A DNA stretch of 64,000 nt from Helopsaltes ochotensis (Eukaryota; Chordata; Aves; Passeriformes; Locustellidae): the NCBI GenBank assembly GCA_013400155.1, contig VXBM01000056.1:713828-777827 (forward strand), read 5' to 3'. Each line of letters opens with the position of its first letter. Position 1 is the first letter of the stretch. The position numbers and the translations under genes were made by a program. The notes under the pieces were generated by a model. The model was not told where the DNA came from, made no database searches, and saw nothing but the letters and a program-made list of their open reading frames with translations. Of the stretch, positions 26,368-39,206 are shown piece after piece.

Positions 26368-28617
26368 TAGGTCTTACAGAAAGAGAATGCATGACTTAAG
26401 AATTTGTCATTTCAGGTATAACCATTTGGATACTGGCACAGCATTGCTACTCTGAAGTCTTCTGAAATGTTGTAAGCAATTCCCCCAACTACTCTTTTAA
26501 AAGCTTTTGTGTTAAAAGAATGTGGAGTGATTAAATAATCACCTCTATTAGCAAATGTTGTTAACAGCCTTCTTAGATAATAAAGTCTACAAAGTGAATC
26601 ATCACTCTCACACAGATACTCTGCATTTTTCCAAATACTGGGACAGAATGACATCAAGTAGTGCTAAACACACAAATCCATACTCAAAAAACTTCCATCA
26701 TATCTATGAATAGGTGGTCTGGCTGATATCTCAGCAAGGAAAATATGAAGTGAAACAGGAGATTCTGGGGACTGACCGACACTATACCGGTACAGTGTTG
26801 CTCTCCATAAAGGCTGAGGTAAATGGGTACAGAAGACCTAGAAAGCTGAATTTCTTTGTTTTTGTGAGGGACTAAGCAGTTAGTCTTTTTCTGAGAAAGA
26901 TCAGGTTTCTTTCCTAAGCTATCCCTCCTTGGAAATTAGGTTCTTGCCATTTAATCTTAAACCTTCAATGTCTACCTTGCAAAATGTAGAGGAGAAACCT
27001 GACAAGGCTGAATGTGTAAGGCATACCAAACTCTTCAGTCAGCTGAATGAAATGTGAAGAACTCTCAAAGACAAAATCTTGCCTTTTATGCTTGAATTAT
27101 GTAGAAAAAGATGGCCATAAAGGGCTATTATGAAAAACTACAACTATATTAAATTGCAATTTATATTACTAACCTATTATATCTAAACACTATTTAAGAT
27201 TGAAGCTACAGAAGTTGATCAAGGCAGTAAGATCAAATAGTCTTTGCAACCACATAGTGTTTCACTGAATACTGCAGCAGTATATTTTACTTTAAAAGTT
27301 CGTTTTGTTTTAGTCATGTAATTTAACAAAACCTGATGTGTCTAAATATTCTTGTCAATTTCCTTATAATTAAACTACTAAAAAATTAATGAGACTGCTA
27401 TTCTCTATATTTAATTGAGTTCCATTTGTCTGGTCTTGCAGATTTGTACCATTTTTTGAGCCTATTTAATGAGTATGGAGAAAACACATTGGAAATATTA
27501 AGTTAACAAAATGTGTAATGGAGATGTATATCAAATAGTTAATACTAACTAATGTTTCTCTGATGTCCTGCCAAACATTACTCTGTAAATCAAGTTCTTA
27601 TTTGTACAATTACCCACTTATCAACACATTTCTTCTCATTTGAAACCTTCATTTAACAGAGTACTCCAAAGTTCCAGCACTGTGTTCATCATTCACTACG
27701 GAAAGTTGCTGCTACAGGCCTCTATTTGGACCCTTGAAGGGTCTTGAAGGTAATTTGCACCTAACATATTAGAGCATTTACTCTGAAGTAGTTTGTATTG
27801 GGGCAACACAGCTGTGTTTACTTTTCTAACACTGGATTTTCCACAGAGTTGTGCTGTGTGCTTTACTTAAGCCACATTCATTGTTTATTATTACTTCAAC
27901 TGTAATAAAATAACAGCTATATTGCTGATATATAAATGGAGTATGAGGTTATCTAGTTTTACAGCAGCTCCTGCTAGTACCTTTATATAGTTCCTGAAAT
28001 GTTATTCTGTGCTTTCATACATTCAATACTTTTTGGTGGACTGCAACAAATACTCTGCTTCTTATAGCAGTACTGTCACATAGTGCAGCTGTGTGTGATT
28101 CTGTACCACTTTGTGCCAGGACAAATAATGATCCAAGGTGTAAAATACATAATGATCACATACTAAGTGCTCAGAACTACTGCAGCTTTTTGCTGCTGTC
28201 TCCTGCTTCGGTTCTTTAAACATTTAGCTTTTCAGTAATGAGACTTTATCACTGTAAGAAGCAATTATTTTCCATTACTTACACTGTAATGCAGCTGCTG
28301 ACTGGTATATCTGTGTTTCATTCATTTTGGAACTATTTTAAAGTACTATATCACACACCTGCAGGTTGTCAGCCACTATTGTGATGAACTGTACAGCCTA
28401 CATGATTATTCAGGATTCTAGGAAGGAATATACATAATAGATTTGCTCTTTATCCATGGTGGTACTAGAGAACATGCTGGAAGTGCATGTGTCTTGGTTA
28501 AATATTTTACTTGGTAAGTTCTAAGAGCCTTTGACAATTATACCTTAAATTTCAACTCTACTCAAAGAAAATTTAGTATTCAAGACCCCTGAGAAAATAC
28601 TGTGGGTTTAGACTTAC

Positions 28618-28824
28618 TGGTGGGAAACAAGAGTTCCAGGTTGCTGTATGATCATCACTGCTTATACTTATGTCGACATTGCAGCAATCGATCTGTGAGG
28701 CGCTCAGCCCATGGGAGATCCCAGCATCTCGTAATTCTTCATTTTGTTGTCTCTTCATGCCGACCAGCATCTGTAGTTCAGATGAACTCAGTCTATTTGA
28801 CTGGTACTTTTTCCTGTCATACTC
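28618..28824 (-). CDS. CFAP20DC: CFAP20DC exon: conserved C-terminal block 1
   Basis: 207 bp, 69 codons, phase 0 at both ends. It begins EYDRKKYQSNRLSSSELQML, then KRQQNEELRDAGISHGLSAS, and ends ATWNSCFPP. This is one of the best-conserved parts of the CFAP20DC tail (SNRLSS.ELQML..M.RQQNEEL.DAG..HGLSASQ). A short helical region is likely around SSELQMLVGMKRQQNEEL. The acceptor is TTTTATTTCACAG|GAG; the donor is CCA|GTAAGT. Confidence 0.95.
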
Positions 28825-31800
28825 CTGTGAAATAAAATGGGAAAGTCAACAATATAGACAAACAGAACAGATGAATGAGTCTCAGAGAGACCTTGGAGAA
28901 TCTCTCAGAGAATCTTCAAGAAGGTTCAATACTGAAAGTGAAACAAAATGTTTACTAGAAGAAATTTCTGTTGAACAGATTTCTGTTCAGCTATGAAGAT
29001 CAAGCATATTTACACACAATTACAGGAAGGAAGAACAGCACAAGCACTGCAATGAACTGCAGTTTTGATCCATGGTATTTAGTGAAGTTGCTGTTTCACT
29101 GCAACTAAATACAGAAGATAAAAGCAGGCTCTAAGAAGTTCAAAAGTCCATCAACTATTAAAAGCAAATCTTGAATTAAAGCCAATCCCACAGTTACCAC
29201 AGTATCATCAACACCATCAATGTAACAGTTATGGGTCAAGCACAGCATAAAATTTCTCTGCGAAGCCAAGTCAACACTAGATTTCAAAGGTTATTCTGGC
29301 AGTTTGCTAGTATATGAATTTTCAAGTAAACTTCAATGTCTTTTCATTTTTCTTTAATTCTATGGTGGAATTGTTAATGTAACCCTAATTGTTATACCAA
29401 ACTTGATCCACAGGCCAAAAGCTGCAAACACATGCTAACCATTCTGCAGTTGGTACTTAAGTCTCACTCAGAACATTAAAATAAAATAGTTTAAACTCAC
29501 CCAACCTGCTGTTGGCACTATCTTTGTTTAAAGAACTCCTCCTTTAAGAAAAGCTTTCCCTTTTTTTAAAGGGTCAACATATTGCTGTCTCACAAAGGAG
29601 CAAGTCTAATACTTGAGACATTTAGTTTTGGTTCTAAATATAAGTACAAAGCACTTCTGCTTGAGAAGTGAATCTAGGCAGTGACCAGGACTTGAATGGA
29701 TTTAGATCATTGGAATATTGGCCAGTGGGCTGTGAGACACTATATAACAGTATTGCAAAGAGGGTCAGAGCTTTGATTCTAGTGAAGAGAATAGAGCTTT
29801 TAGAACACGAATGTTTTATACTCCTGGCAGAAGGGAGGATCTCTCAGTTTCTTTTGCTATGAGAAGGCACTGAGTAACTGAAGACCTCAAGAACACACAC
29901 AAGTCAGCAGTACAAGTGATTTGAACACTGACAACTTTTCCTGCTATGAAATGCAGTGTGTAATGTTTTAGTGTGTCTTTGAGGGGTACAGAAGTCACCT
30001 TACACCAGAATTCATAATGAAATTATAACTCCTTTGCTTTCTTACTATGCATATAAGATACAAGGTGCAAGAAGACAGAAGATGATAGAAGATAAAAAGC
30101 ATAAGATGACAGAAGCAGTTTGCACAGCTACCATTTCTTTTTTACCCCTGGCTAATGAGGTGGAAGCTTAATTCCTGAATATTGTGATTGTTACTACCAT
30201 TTTAAATCCTAAAATAATATGACATGTTTTCTCTAGACACTTTCTGAATGCCTGTTACTAGCTCACTGACTATTAGTCATTTGTTCACCTCACCCAAAGC
30301 TCTCTCTGTTATGCTTGGGGAGCCTGCTTTGCTCTGATGTATCAGTGTTCTACTAGATCTGCAGCTGCTGTAACTTTTATTGATCTTGCTGAACATGCTG
30401 ATTTCCTGTTAATTTTCCTATATATAAACTTTCCGCAGTTTTTTGATTATTATAAGAGAAGCTTTGGCTTATCTTTCTTCTTTCATATAATTGGTATGCA
30501 GTCATTAAACTGACAGAATGAACTGGTGTTCTGCAGAATAAAAGCATCAACTATTGAAAGAATAGTTTTTTCTCATTCTCTTCTTAATAAAAGCATAAAA
30601 AATTGCCCAAACTTGCTTGTCTTTTTCTTTACATCTATGAAGAAAGATGCATAGATTTTTGGAATTATTACAGCTTAATTATTACAGTTTAATTCTAAAC
30701 ATCTGCTCTTTCCCCACCCCTCCCCAGCTTATTTCAAATTTAATTCTGTTTTCTTTTCCTGGTCTCACACTGAAAATACCACACTCAGGAAGGAGAAGAG
30801 ATGCTATGACCATTTTCTGTGTTAAACATCCACTACAATTAACTAATGAAGGAGAAACAGTTTGGAATATTTATTCTTCAACTTCAGATGACTACTACCA
30901 AAAAGCCTCTTCAAAAATTTTATATTGTCTTTGTTGGTTTTCAAAAAGAGAATTTGAAAATTGAATTTGAAATTAAGTTAACTTTGTAATTTAGGAGAAT
31001 CTTTTGATATAAGAAGTAATTTTGCAATACTCATAAATTTGTCTAGAATTATTATTTCATTTAGTAATTAAAAGCTTATCTTGTCTATTTGCATATCCTC
31101 CCCTTACAATAAAGTATTGTTATTAAGCACTTAAAATTTTTGCTAGATTGATAAAACCTGTTGTTTAAAGGATTTTTTTCATATATAATGACATTTGCAT
31201 TCTTCTAGGTTCAAATGATTTATTCAAAATTGTTTGAATGTAGTTATATGTGTGGAAAACTTTAATTACCAGCTATCTACATGCTTGCAATATTACCCAG
31301 AGGGCTATACTTCTTTCTTAATTAAAAATATTTGAACTTAATATTAGAGAACTCTATTAAAACATGAATAAAACATTGCAAAAAACCAGGTCTTTAAAGC
31401 ATATTAAGTAGGAGGCAAATCAATTGCAGAAGACTTGGTTAAGCACTTTTTTCCTTTACTAGTCCTGCATGAACACAAAAAGAAGTGTCAAAGAGCTCCA
31501 AGGAAGGGCTTCTGTAAAATTTTAAGACTTGCCCAAATCAAGTAAAAGACCTAGATGTGCCAGATACTTTAATCTTATGTTTTGTAGCAACAAAACGATA
31601 TCTGTAGCTAATGAGTTTCTACATTAATAATAGGATTTCTTCTTGAAAAAAAATACAAGCAACAAATCACATGCGCAATACATTTACAGCTACAATTGCT
31701 GTATGGTAATAACCATACTGTCTAAATTAGTAATCAGCAATTGTAATCCACCTAGAGAGTCTACATTTAGCTGTGTTCCACAGGACAAAGTTGATGACTG

Positions 31801-31961
31801 CATTAAACACTGATAATATTTTTTCAGGAAAATAATACATGTATAATTTCATTTATTATGGACAAATAGGTAACAGTCATGATAAGTAATAAACATACTT
31901 GAATTGTAACTGGAACAATTTTCTAAAACTTGAAAGTATCAGGAAACAAGGAATACATTTA

Positions 31962-33077
31962 ATCACAGAACCACAGAATCACTAGGTTGGAAAAGACCCT
32001 CAAGATCATCGAGTCCAACCCAATGCCCTAACACGTCAACTAAACCATGGCACCGAGTGCCACATCCAGTCTTGTTTTAAACACATCCAGGGATGGTGAC
32101 TCCACCACCTCCCTGGGCAGATCATTCCAGTACTTTATCACCCTTTCTGTAAAAAACTTTTTCCTAATATCCAACCTGTATTTCCCTTGGTTCAGCTTAA
32201 GACTGTGCCCTCTTGTTCTCTCAGCTGCTGCCTGGAGAAAGAGACCGACCCCTCCTGACTACAACCGGCTTTCAGAAGTTGTAGAGAGTGATAAGGTCAC
32301 CTCTGAGTCTCCTTTTCTCCAGGCTAAACAAGCCCAGCTCCCTCAGCTGTTCACCAGCCTTGTTGCCCTCCTCTGGACGTGCTCAAATGTCTCAATGTCC
32401 TTCCTAAACTGAGGGGCTCAGAACTGGCCACAGCACTCAAGGTGTGGCCTCACCAGTACAGGGGCAGAATGCCCTCCCTGCTCCTGCTGGCCACACTATT
32501 CCTGACACAGGCCAGGGTGCCGTTGGCCTTCTTGGCCACCAGGGCACACTGCTGGCTCATGTTCAGTTGGCTGTTGACCAGAACCCCCAGGTCCATTTCT
32601 GCCTGGGCACTGTCCAGCCATAGCACTGCAGAGGGTTTTTGTGGCCAAAATGCAGGATTCAGCACTCAGAGTTATTAAACTTCATCTTACTGGACTCTGC
32701 CCATCCAGCCAACCATTCCAGGTCTCTCTGCAGAGCCCTCCTCCCTTCCAAGAGATCCACACATGCTCCCAGCTTAGTGTCATCTGCAAATTTACTAATG
32801 AAAGACTCAATATCTTCATCCATGTTGTCATTAAAAATATTGAACAGAACTGGCCCCAGCACAGACCCCTGAGGAACACCACTGGTGCCTGGCTGCCAGC
32901 TGGATGCAGCACCGTTCACCACCACTCTCTGGGCCCATCCAGTTCTTAACCCAGCAAAGAGACTCCTGTGCAAGCCATGGGCTGCAGCTTATCCAGGAGT
33001 GTGCTGTGGGAGACAGTGTCAAAGGCCTTGCTGAAGTCCAAACAGACAACACCCACAGCCTTTCCCACATCCACCAG
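31962..33077 (-). mobile_element. CR1 LINE, 5'-truncated, with RT core, antisense to plus strand
   Basis: The longest CR1 copy here. Read on the minus strand it encodes reverse-transcriptase motifs: a frame-shifted DFSKAFDTVSHSTLL near 33030, then SGVPQGSVLGPVLFNIF and the catalytic FADDTKLG (the Y/FADD box), then the C-terminal block LGVLVNSQLNMSQQCALVAK. The 3' tail is at 31962 (CAGAATCACTAGGTTGGAAA on plus). Homology stops near 33077, where the next bases no longer follow CR1, marking the 5' truncation. It sits inside a CFAP20DC intron in the same orientation as the gene. Confidence 0.94.
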
Positions 33078-33699
33078 GGGAAAAAATCCCACCCCAGTAG
33101 CAGGAGGAAACCAGCAACCCTGCCTGCTTGCCCAGCCTGTGTGAATTGCTGTGCCACGCTCCCTGCTTGCTCCCTAGAGCCCTCATTTCATCCCCCACCA
33201 CTCGTGGAGGAAAGCCCTGCCTAGGGCCTCTGTGGCCAACGAGAACGAGGAACTCACCTGCATCACAAAGATGTAAGTAGCTACTGGAAAAAAGAAGAAA
33301 AAAAATCCTATCAACTATAATAGGAGGGTAAGGGAATGCGAAATATAAACAAATTTTATCATACACATTCACTGCATATTACGATGTCTAAGAAAAATAG
33401 AATCAGATTATTGGTATCAACTGGGGCTTTTCCTATTACTGAAAATTACAGAAACATTATCTTCTTCCCAAATAGAAATGAACCCATGCATTGCTTTCTT
33501 CCACATTTTCTACATCACTAGTGGCAATTCTAATGTCTTTTCCAGATCATAAATACATAGAACATATGCTGCTATGAATAGGATTTTCTTTGCTTTTTAA
33601 TCTTTTTTCTGTACATAGTCTTTAAAATCATCAGCCACTGGTATTTCTCATGATAATAAAGTCTCAGCACTGTTTCTAATTTTCACTTGCACTATTGTG

Positions 33700-35200
33700 T
33701 TTCATTCCCCTCTCTTCCTTCCAGTCTACTTCCTTCCTAAAGGAAATCAGTCTCCACAACCTTCATGGAAAAGGATGTTCTGTTTTTATCAGGAAAAGCA
33801 CAGGGCCTTCAACAATCCAATAAACTACTTCCAGGATACAGAAAGAGATTTCCAGAATGCCCAGCCTGAGAAACAACCTCATAGCACTACAGACATATAA
33901 AACCTAGCCCCTGCATCAGTACTAAAAGAGACTCATTTCACAAAAAGCACTGAAGCATCTGTGGCAGGGCAGGATGAGCATTTCCCCATCAAGGGCACAT
34001 AGAAAAGCTGAACACATGCTTTCCTAGACACTATTTTTTAATCTGCCCAATTCAGATCGCTCCTCCCAGCTCCATGCCTGGATTTTCACACCCACAGTTC
34101 ACTGCAGGGCTGTGCATCCTCAGCAGCCACAGCAGCCCCCGGCAGGCAGGTAGAACCTTCCAGTGGGATGGCCCTGGCCCAGCAGCAGCAGCCACGTCCC
34201 ATGGAAGCCATCACTCCTGCTTCCCTTTTCACAGAGGCTGTCAAATCAGGGAACTAAAATTAACTATATCAAAGGTCATAGAAATACTACAGACCAAAAC
34301 TCCCCCAGCAGAATCACAGCACACCTCCTTTCCTACAGTAGATGAGACAAACTACAAGGATGCAAAAAATACAGAGGTACATTTCCTTCATGTAAATGAG
34401 GTACAGATCATATTCCAAGTCATTAAAGTAGAAAATTTTTTCCAAACAATTCATAACTACTTCATAGAGCCCCTCCCAAAAGAAAAGAGTCTATTCTTTT
34501 GGTCCCCAGAGGTGTGCAATACTGGAGGACCAATGACATTATTAGAAATTCAAGATTTACCCAAGATATTAGAAAAAACCTCCCACTCTTACAATAATGA
34601 TCATGCAGTAGTTCAATTCAACATCCCATATAAAATTATCCAAAAAAAATTCACAAAACAGCAATCCTGGGACTAAGTACCATAAAATTCCTAGATGTGT
34701 AAAAGAGACACCTGCAAGGGAATATGATACACAGCCATGAAGTAGCAAGTGGCACAGGTAAGAATATTAATTAAAAAAAAAATTGTTTTTTATAATAAAC
34801 AGAAGAATAAGAAAGCACCAGGAATGACAAAATGCATTTAAAAAAATAAGATACATATTTTTTCCCCCACAAATAGCAGTTAAAGTTTGAAATTCACTGT
34901 CACAGGGCAAAGGCCATATAGATGCAAAAAAGCAAACACACAAATCTGTGGAAAAAAGTTTCACCACCAGTTATTCACCACAGACACCACCTTTCCTGAA
35001 GAAATGGCTAAGCTAAGGACTGCTGGAAGGAAGCCTGCAGGGTCCTGCTGCTGAGGTACCCCTGGGTGCTTTCCCTGTCCTTGCCCTGTTATTCCCTCCA
35101 GCCATCTACGGCTGAGGACAGAAGCTGCCTTGCTGCTGCCTCTCCGTCACATAATTTATCATTGCTCAGGGTTGACACAGAGAGACCATGAAGTACCCAA
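33700..35200 (+). other. A/C-rich tract with unexplained 200-codon ORF
   Basis: From about 33.7 kb the plus strand becomes visibly rich in A and C and poor in G and T, which lowers stop frequency. The ORF 34074-34676 starts with ATG and has a Ser/His/Gln-rich start (GLCILSSHSSPRQAG) and an Ile/Lys/Asn-rich rest (VHFLHVNEVQIIFQVIKVEN). I recognise no domain. Possibilities: a decayed retroelement with biased composition, or a chance frame favoured by strand asymmetry. Confidence 0.35.
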
Positions 35201-35564
35201 ATTAACACTCCTTCTGTGGTCATTTGTTAATACAGCAATTTTAAATCTGCCAATTTTCCTCTGTAACCTTTCAGCCCCACACTATTTTCTAACTCATACG
35301 TTTCCAAACTGTGAGTTGCTCAATGACATATCTTTTTACCTACAAACCTTTGTGATTTCTGTTATATTTGGAATATTATTTTGTGTGCCACAAACCCCTA
35401 CAAAATCAACTTTCAACAGAGTGAGCTCAGTAAATGCTGTTATGATGAAGCCAGAATGTATCTGAATGAAAGATGTACTATTAATCCTTTCATGCAAATG
35501 GGTATATCTAATATAGCTTCTCTATACAATCTAGTAATTTAATTTCAAAGTGAAAATCACTTAC

Positions 35565-35978
35565 GCAAGTCTGTGCTGTCAGACATGAATTTCCTTTTGA
35601 GACTTTCTTGAGAGATGTTTTACGGACAGATCTTTCTAACTGATCTGAAACTCCTTCATATCTTTCAGTTTCTTCAGATACATTTCTAATTACTCTAAAG
35701 GATTTGGATTTACTTTGAATTGGAGAAAGAGAAAGGATAGGCTTTAAACTTCTCTGAAAGCTAATAGATTCTGTTTTTCTCATGGTGGAACTCTGTGGTT
35801 TTGATAAGATGGCCTCATCGAAGTTATATTTGCTGTGTTCTTTATTCTTCCAGTATTCATTTCTCTGTGACATCTCAGTTAATGGGATCTCTTTAAAAAC
35901 TGCTGAATCAGACGTTCCTTGTGTACTGTGGCTGTTCTCAATGTTCTCAGCACCCTGGATGAGTTCACTGGTGTCATC
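35565..35978 (-). CDS. CFAP20DC: CFAP20DC exon: long basic/serine-rich segment
   Basis: 414 bp, 138 codons, phase 0 at both ends. It begins DDTSELIQGAENIENSHS and ends GNSCLTAQTC at a perfect donor GC|GTAAGT. The middle is Ser/Lys/Arg-rich (SLKPILSLSPIQSKSKSF; RSVRKTSLKKVSKG), typical of a disordered tail with many potential phosphosites. The acceptor is CTAAATTTAG|GAT. The frame is open across the whole exon and in phase with both neighbours. Confidence 0.9.
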
Positions 35979-37702
35979 CTAAATTTAGGAAACAAAGCAA
36001 GAGTGGTTGGTTTCCTCTCATCATTACACAATTCAGTTTTACATACCCTTAACACTTCAAAATCTCTCTTTAATCTTTGCTTCCTGTTTCTAAATTTACA
36101 AGGATTCTGAAAAACAGCTGCTTTTCCTGGCAAATACACGGACTATACCATAAATATATTCTTACATCTGAAGCTGATTACTCTTTTCAAAATATCAGGA
36201 CAGATTTTGAATGCTGGTAACCTCTGAAACCGGTGTCTTACCTGAAAATTATAATTTCAATAGAATTTATTACAACTGTAAACCCAAACTAAGCAATGAC
36301 TCCATGACAATGATGTCTGTCCATTGAATTATTAATATTCCATATTTTCACATTGCATCTTCAACTTAAATGTAGAAGAAATAACTCCTGCTGAGATCAC
36401 TTTGCTCTCCTCTGGTAATCATATGGTACTGGATATCATGTTCACTTCCATTTGAATACAATTTAAGAATTTTAGAGGTTAGTTTATTAACCTTATATTC
36501 AACGTCTCTGGAAAATATCCCATTAATCAAGTGTATGATGTTCACTCACAACCCATCTTAACAACAATCAGCAGGACTGAAAAGATGCAAAGAGAAATAA
36601 TGCAGGAATTCATCTAGTGTTTGCCTCAGTGTTCTTATTCTCAAGAAAGAAAGGATGAGAGCAGCCTCATCTTCATCTTGTGATGCTGCTCCTCCGCCAC
36701 ATGTTCCCACACAGGATGTAAGGTACTACCACCCACAGTGTGCCTCTCACAGCTGAGGTGCAATCCTGCTGCATATGAAAGTGATCCAAGATTGTTACTG
36801 ACTTCAGTGAGTCCAGGATTACCCAGCATGAAACAGATGTTCAAAAAGATAATCCCTCAGTTTTATTAATGGTACACATTCTGGAAATTTATAGCTTTAT
36901 TTAGTTATTTTGTAAAACAGTTAAATTCAGTCCATCTTGCTGTTATGCACCTCATTTACATTTTATTTCTCTGCTGTGAGCTGCAGATTCAAATGTTAAG
37001 AAACAGATTTTATAGTTAAAAGTGAAATATACTAGAATGTTCGGAGAGGTAGGAACTTCAGCAGTTACTGTAATGACATAACGAAATTATTGCATACCTT
37101 GGCAATTCAGCAAATTTCTACCTAGTATCAGATGATACTAGATAGATATACTAAAAAACTGTTTGTTTTCTTTCATTAATTTCGTTGCTGGAAGATTTCC
37201 GCATTGCAAAAGAATTAAAGTTGTTGATGCTCAGACAGGATATGCAGCAGAAATACCAATAATCAAGTGACATTCATAAACTGAAATTCTGTAATTCTCA
37301 ATTTCAATGAATAAAACCATTTTCTATTTGCAGTTTTAAAAGACACAATGAAGTCTTATTTACTGAAGTCTTGAGCAACCCTAAAGGACTTGGATCTCAC
37401 TCAAATCTATGATGCAGGCTTTCCTAAAATCTTTTTTGTAGTAATGATGCACAGTTCTGGTATCTCTCAGTTAGCATAGGGGCTGACAGAGTTAGGTTTC
37501 TTTTGTCAATGTGTTACACAGTGTACACCTGCATTGAATCCTGTATCTGGTTAGATACAGCAACCTGACAGAGACAAATCTACCTGTTGGTATATGGGGA
37601 AAAGATGATTTATCCTCTCTGTCTGCCTGGAAGACAGAATCTCATCCTAGGAGTTTTAGGATGAGGACTGCTTTATCAAGAGTTACATGTACAGTGACCT
37701 AC
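35979..37702 (-). other. CFAP20DC intron
   Basis: 1.7 kb AT-rich intron; nothing recognised. Confidence 0.8.
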
Positions 37703-38080
37703 CTCCTCACTGCTGTCAGTTCCTTCAAAGCTATCTTCAGTCTTGGTTTTCTCATGTTCTCCGTTACTGCCTAGCTCCAATTCCAATGGGAAAACATCAC
37801 TTTCTAGTGATACATTTGGAGACTTTCCATAAGGAGCTGATCGAGGTTTTGATGAAAATGTGAAAACCTCTTTCTTATTCCTGTGATGATCAACTATTTC
37901 CCTGCTGTGATGTTCAACAGAGGCATTCTGGGCTGAGGGTAAATTACTGCAGGCTGAACTTCCAGTAGCTCCAAAGTGCTCCTTGCTATCCAACTGAATA
38001 CCCTCAGTGAACCTCTCTGGAAACACCCATTTTTCTGAAACATACAATTCCAATTCCAAATATGTAAATTGTGAGCTACT
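37703..38080 (-). CDS. CFAP20DC: CFAP20DC exon: long acidic middle segment
   Basis: 378 bp, 126 codons, phase 0 at both ends. It begins SSSQFTYLELELYVSEKW, contains the recognisable block VFTFSSKPRSAPYGKSPN, and ends in an acidic tract TEDSFEGTDSSEE before the donor GAG|GTAGGT. The FTFSS-x-PRSAP-x-x-KS-x-N block is conserved in CFAP20DC relatives as I remember them. Low complexity and acidic; probably disordered. This is the second-largest exon in the window. Confidence 0.9.
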
Positions 38081-38571
38081 CTGATAATTCTCATTATCTC
38101 AGAAAGTTGTACAGCAAAGTAAGTTTTTCTAATACAGAAATATTTTGCCTATCGAAGTAGAATAAGAGTGATGAAGATGCAATGATAAAGATCAGGTTGC
38201 TTTCAAAGTGCAGAAAGGTAATAAAAAAATTTCTAAACAGAGCTGAAAAAGTATATAGGCTTTGGTACAGGACATGCAAACCTGCCATTTGCAAACCTGA
38301 ATGTGTTTAGCCACCAAGATTTGAAACCCACAACTGAATTTTATTCTAGGAAAGCACAATTTTATTAAATATGGCCATTGATATTTTTCTATAGGCATTT
38401 TTTGCATTTGACATTTGAAAAATAATCGCACATTGGTAGAAAGTTCATAATATTGCAATCTGCCCCTTCTTTATTGCTGAAATTCCACACTTTTACATTC
38501 AGAACTTATGGTTTAAATCTCAAACTACTGTTCTGATAAAAAAATGTGACATGAAAAATGTATAAAGATAC

Positions 38572-38610
38572 CTGTTTCACCAGGTTTCCCTGAATATAGC
38601 CACAACTAAT
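38572..38610 (-). CDS. Candidate CFAP20DC microexon (13 codons)
   Basis: 39 bp between TTTTAAAATTGTCAG|ATT and CAG|GTATCT, phase 0 at both ends, open, translating to ISCGYIQGNLVKQ. The donor has a consensus CAG|GT. It would sit directly before the well-supported 38080 exon in frame. Splice-site and phase evidence only. Confidence 0.33.
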
Positions 38611-39060
38611 CTGACAATTTTAAAACAAACAATAAACTACAGAAATGGATTTAAAGATTGAGTGCACCAGATACACATGAAAAGACCATTTTTATATTCT
38701 TATTGTTAACTTATATTTTACTGTTTGGAATGATGGTATAGGAAAAAATGTCAATTTGATTGATTACAACCAATCTCAAATAGCATCTAAGAAAAGGAGA
38801 ATTGCTCAAGTATGCAGTACTCCCTTATCTTCATTAAAGGTAGTGTGGTGTGGATTATTCACTAGGTATTGAAATTTTCCAGCTCCATAAAACAAAGTTA
38901 CCATCCACCATATTAAAAAAACTCAATGAAAAAATACTAAAAATGTAATAATAAAGTAGAATTGAAATAATAAAATGCTTGCCACCACAGAGGACAGTAA
39001 GTTTAGTGTGGTATTTTGTGCTTTACTGTGATATTTTACTTTTGGTTTTGTTAGAATTAC

Positions 39061-39111
39061 CACTTCAGGTACATTCAGCAGCTTGAGGGGAGAGGGAGGT
39101 AGTCTGAAGCA
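39061..39111 (-). CDS. Candidate CFAP20DC microexon (17 codons)
   Basis: 51 bp between a T-rich acceptor ending TTTATAG|TGC and GTG|GTAATT, phase 0 at both ends, open, translating to CFRLPPSPLKLLNVPEV. Splice-site and phase evidence only. The donor is mediocre at +5 and -1. Confidence 0.22.
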
Positions 39112-39170
39112 CTATAAATGAAGGCAAAAATAGAAGAATAAGATGCCAGGAAAAACAGCTGTCTTCTTAC

Positions 39171-39206
39171 TGGGTTGATGTGATTTTTCCAGTTTACTGA
39201 AGACAG
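39171..39206 (-). CDS. Candidate CFAP20DC microexon (12 codons)
   Basis: 36 bp between GTTTTACTAG|CTG and CCA|GTAAGA, phase 0 at both ends, open, translating to LSSVNWKNHINP. Only splice-site quality and phase support it; chance occurrence is quite possible in a 2.6 kb intron. Confidence 0.25.

Larger units (their letters stand above)
22438..28617 (-). other. CFAP20DC intron with CR1 and microsatellite
   Basis: 6.2 kb intron with a CR1 3' end (25660-26367), a hexamer microsatellite (25363-25432) and a decamer tandem repeat (24427-24465). Otherwise AT-rich and featureless. Confidence 0.8.
28825..35564 (-). other. CFAP20DC intron with CR1 and an unexplained ORF
   Basis: 6.7 kb intron. A CR1 copy occupies 31962-33077, an unidentified GC-richer patch follows to about 33240, and 33.7-35.2 kb is A/C-rich on the plus strand with a 200-codon open frame. 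The part from 28.8 to 31.9 kb shows nothing I can name. Confidence 0.75.
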
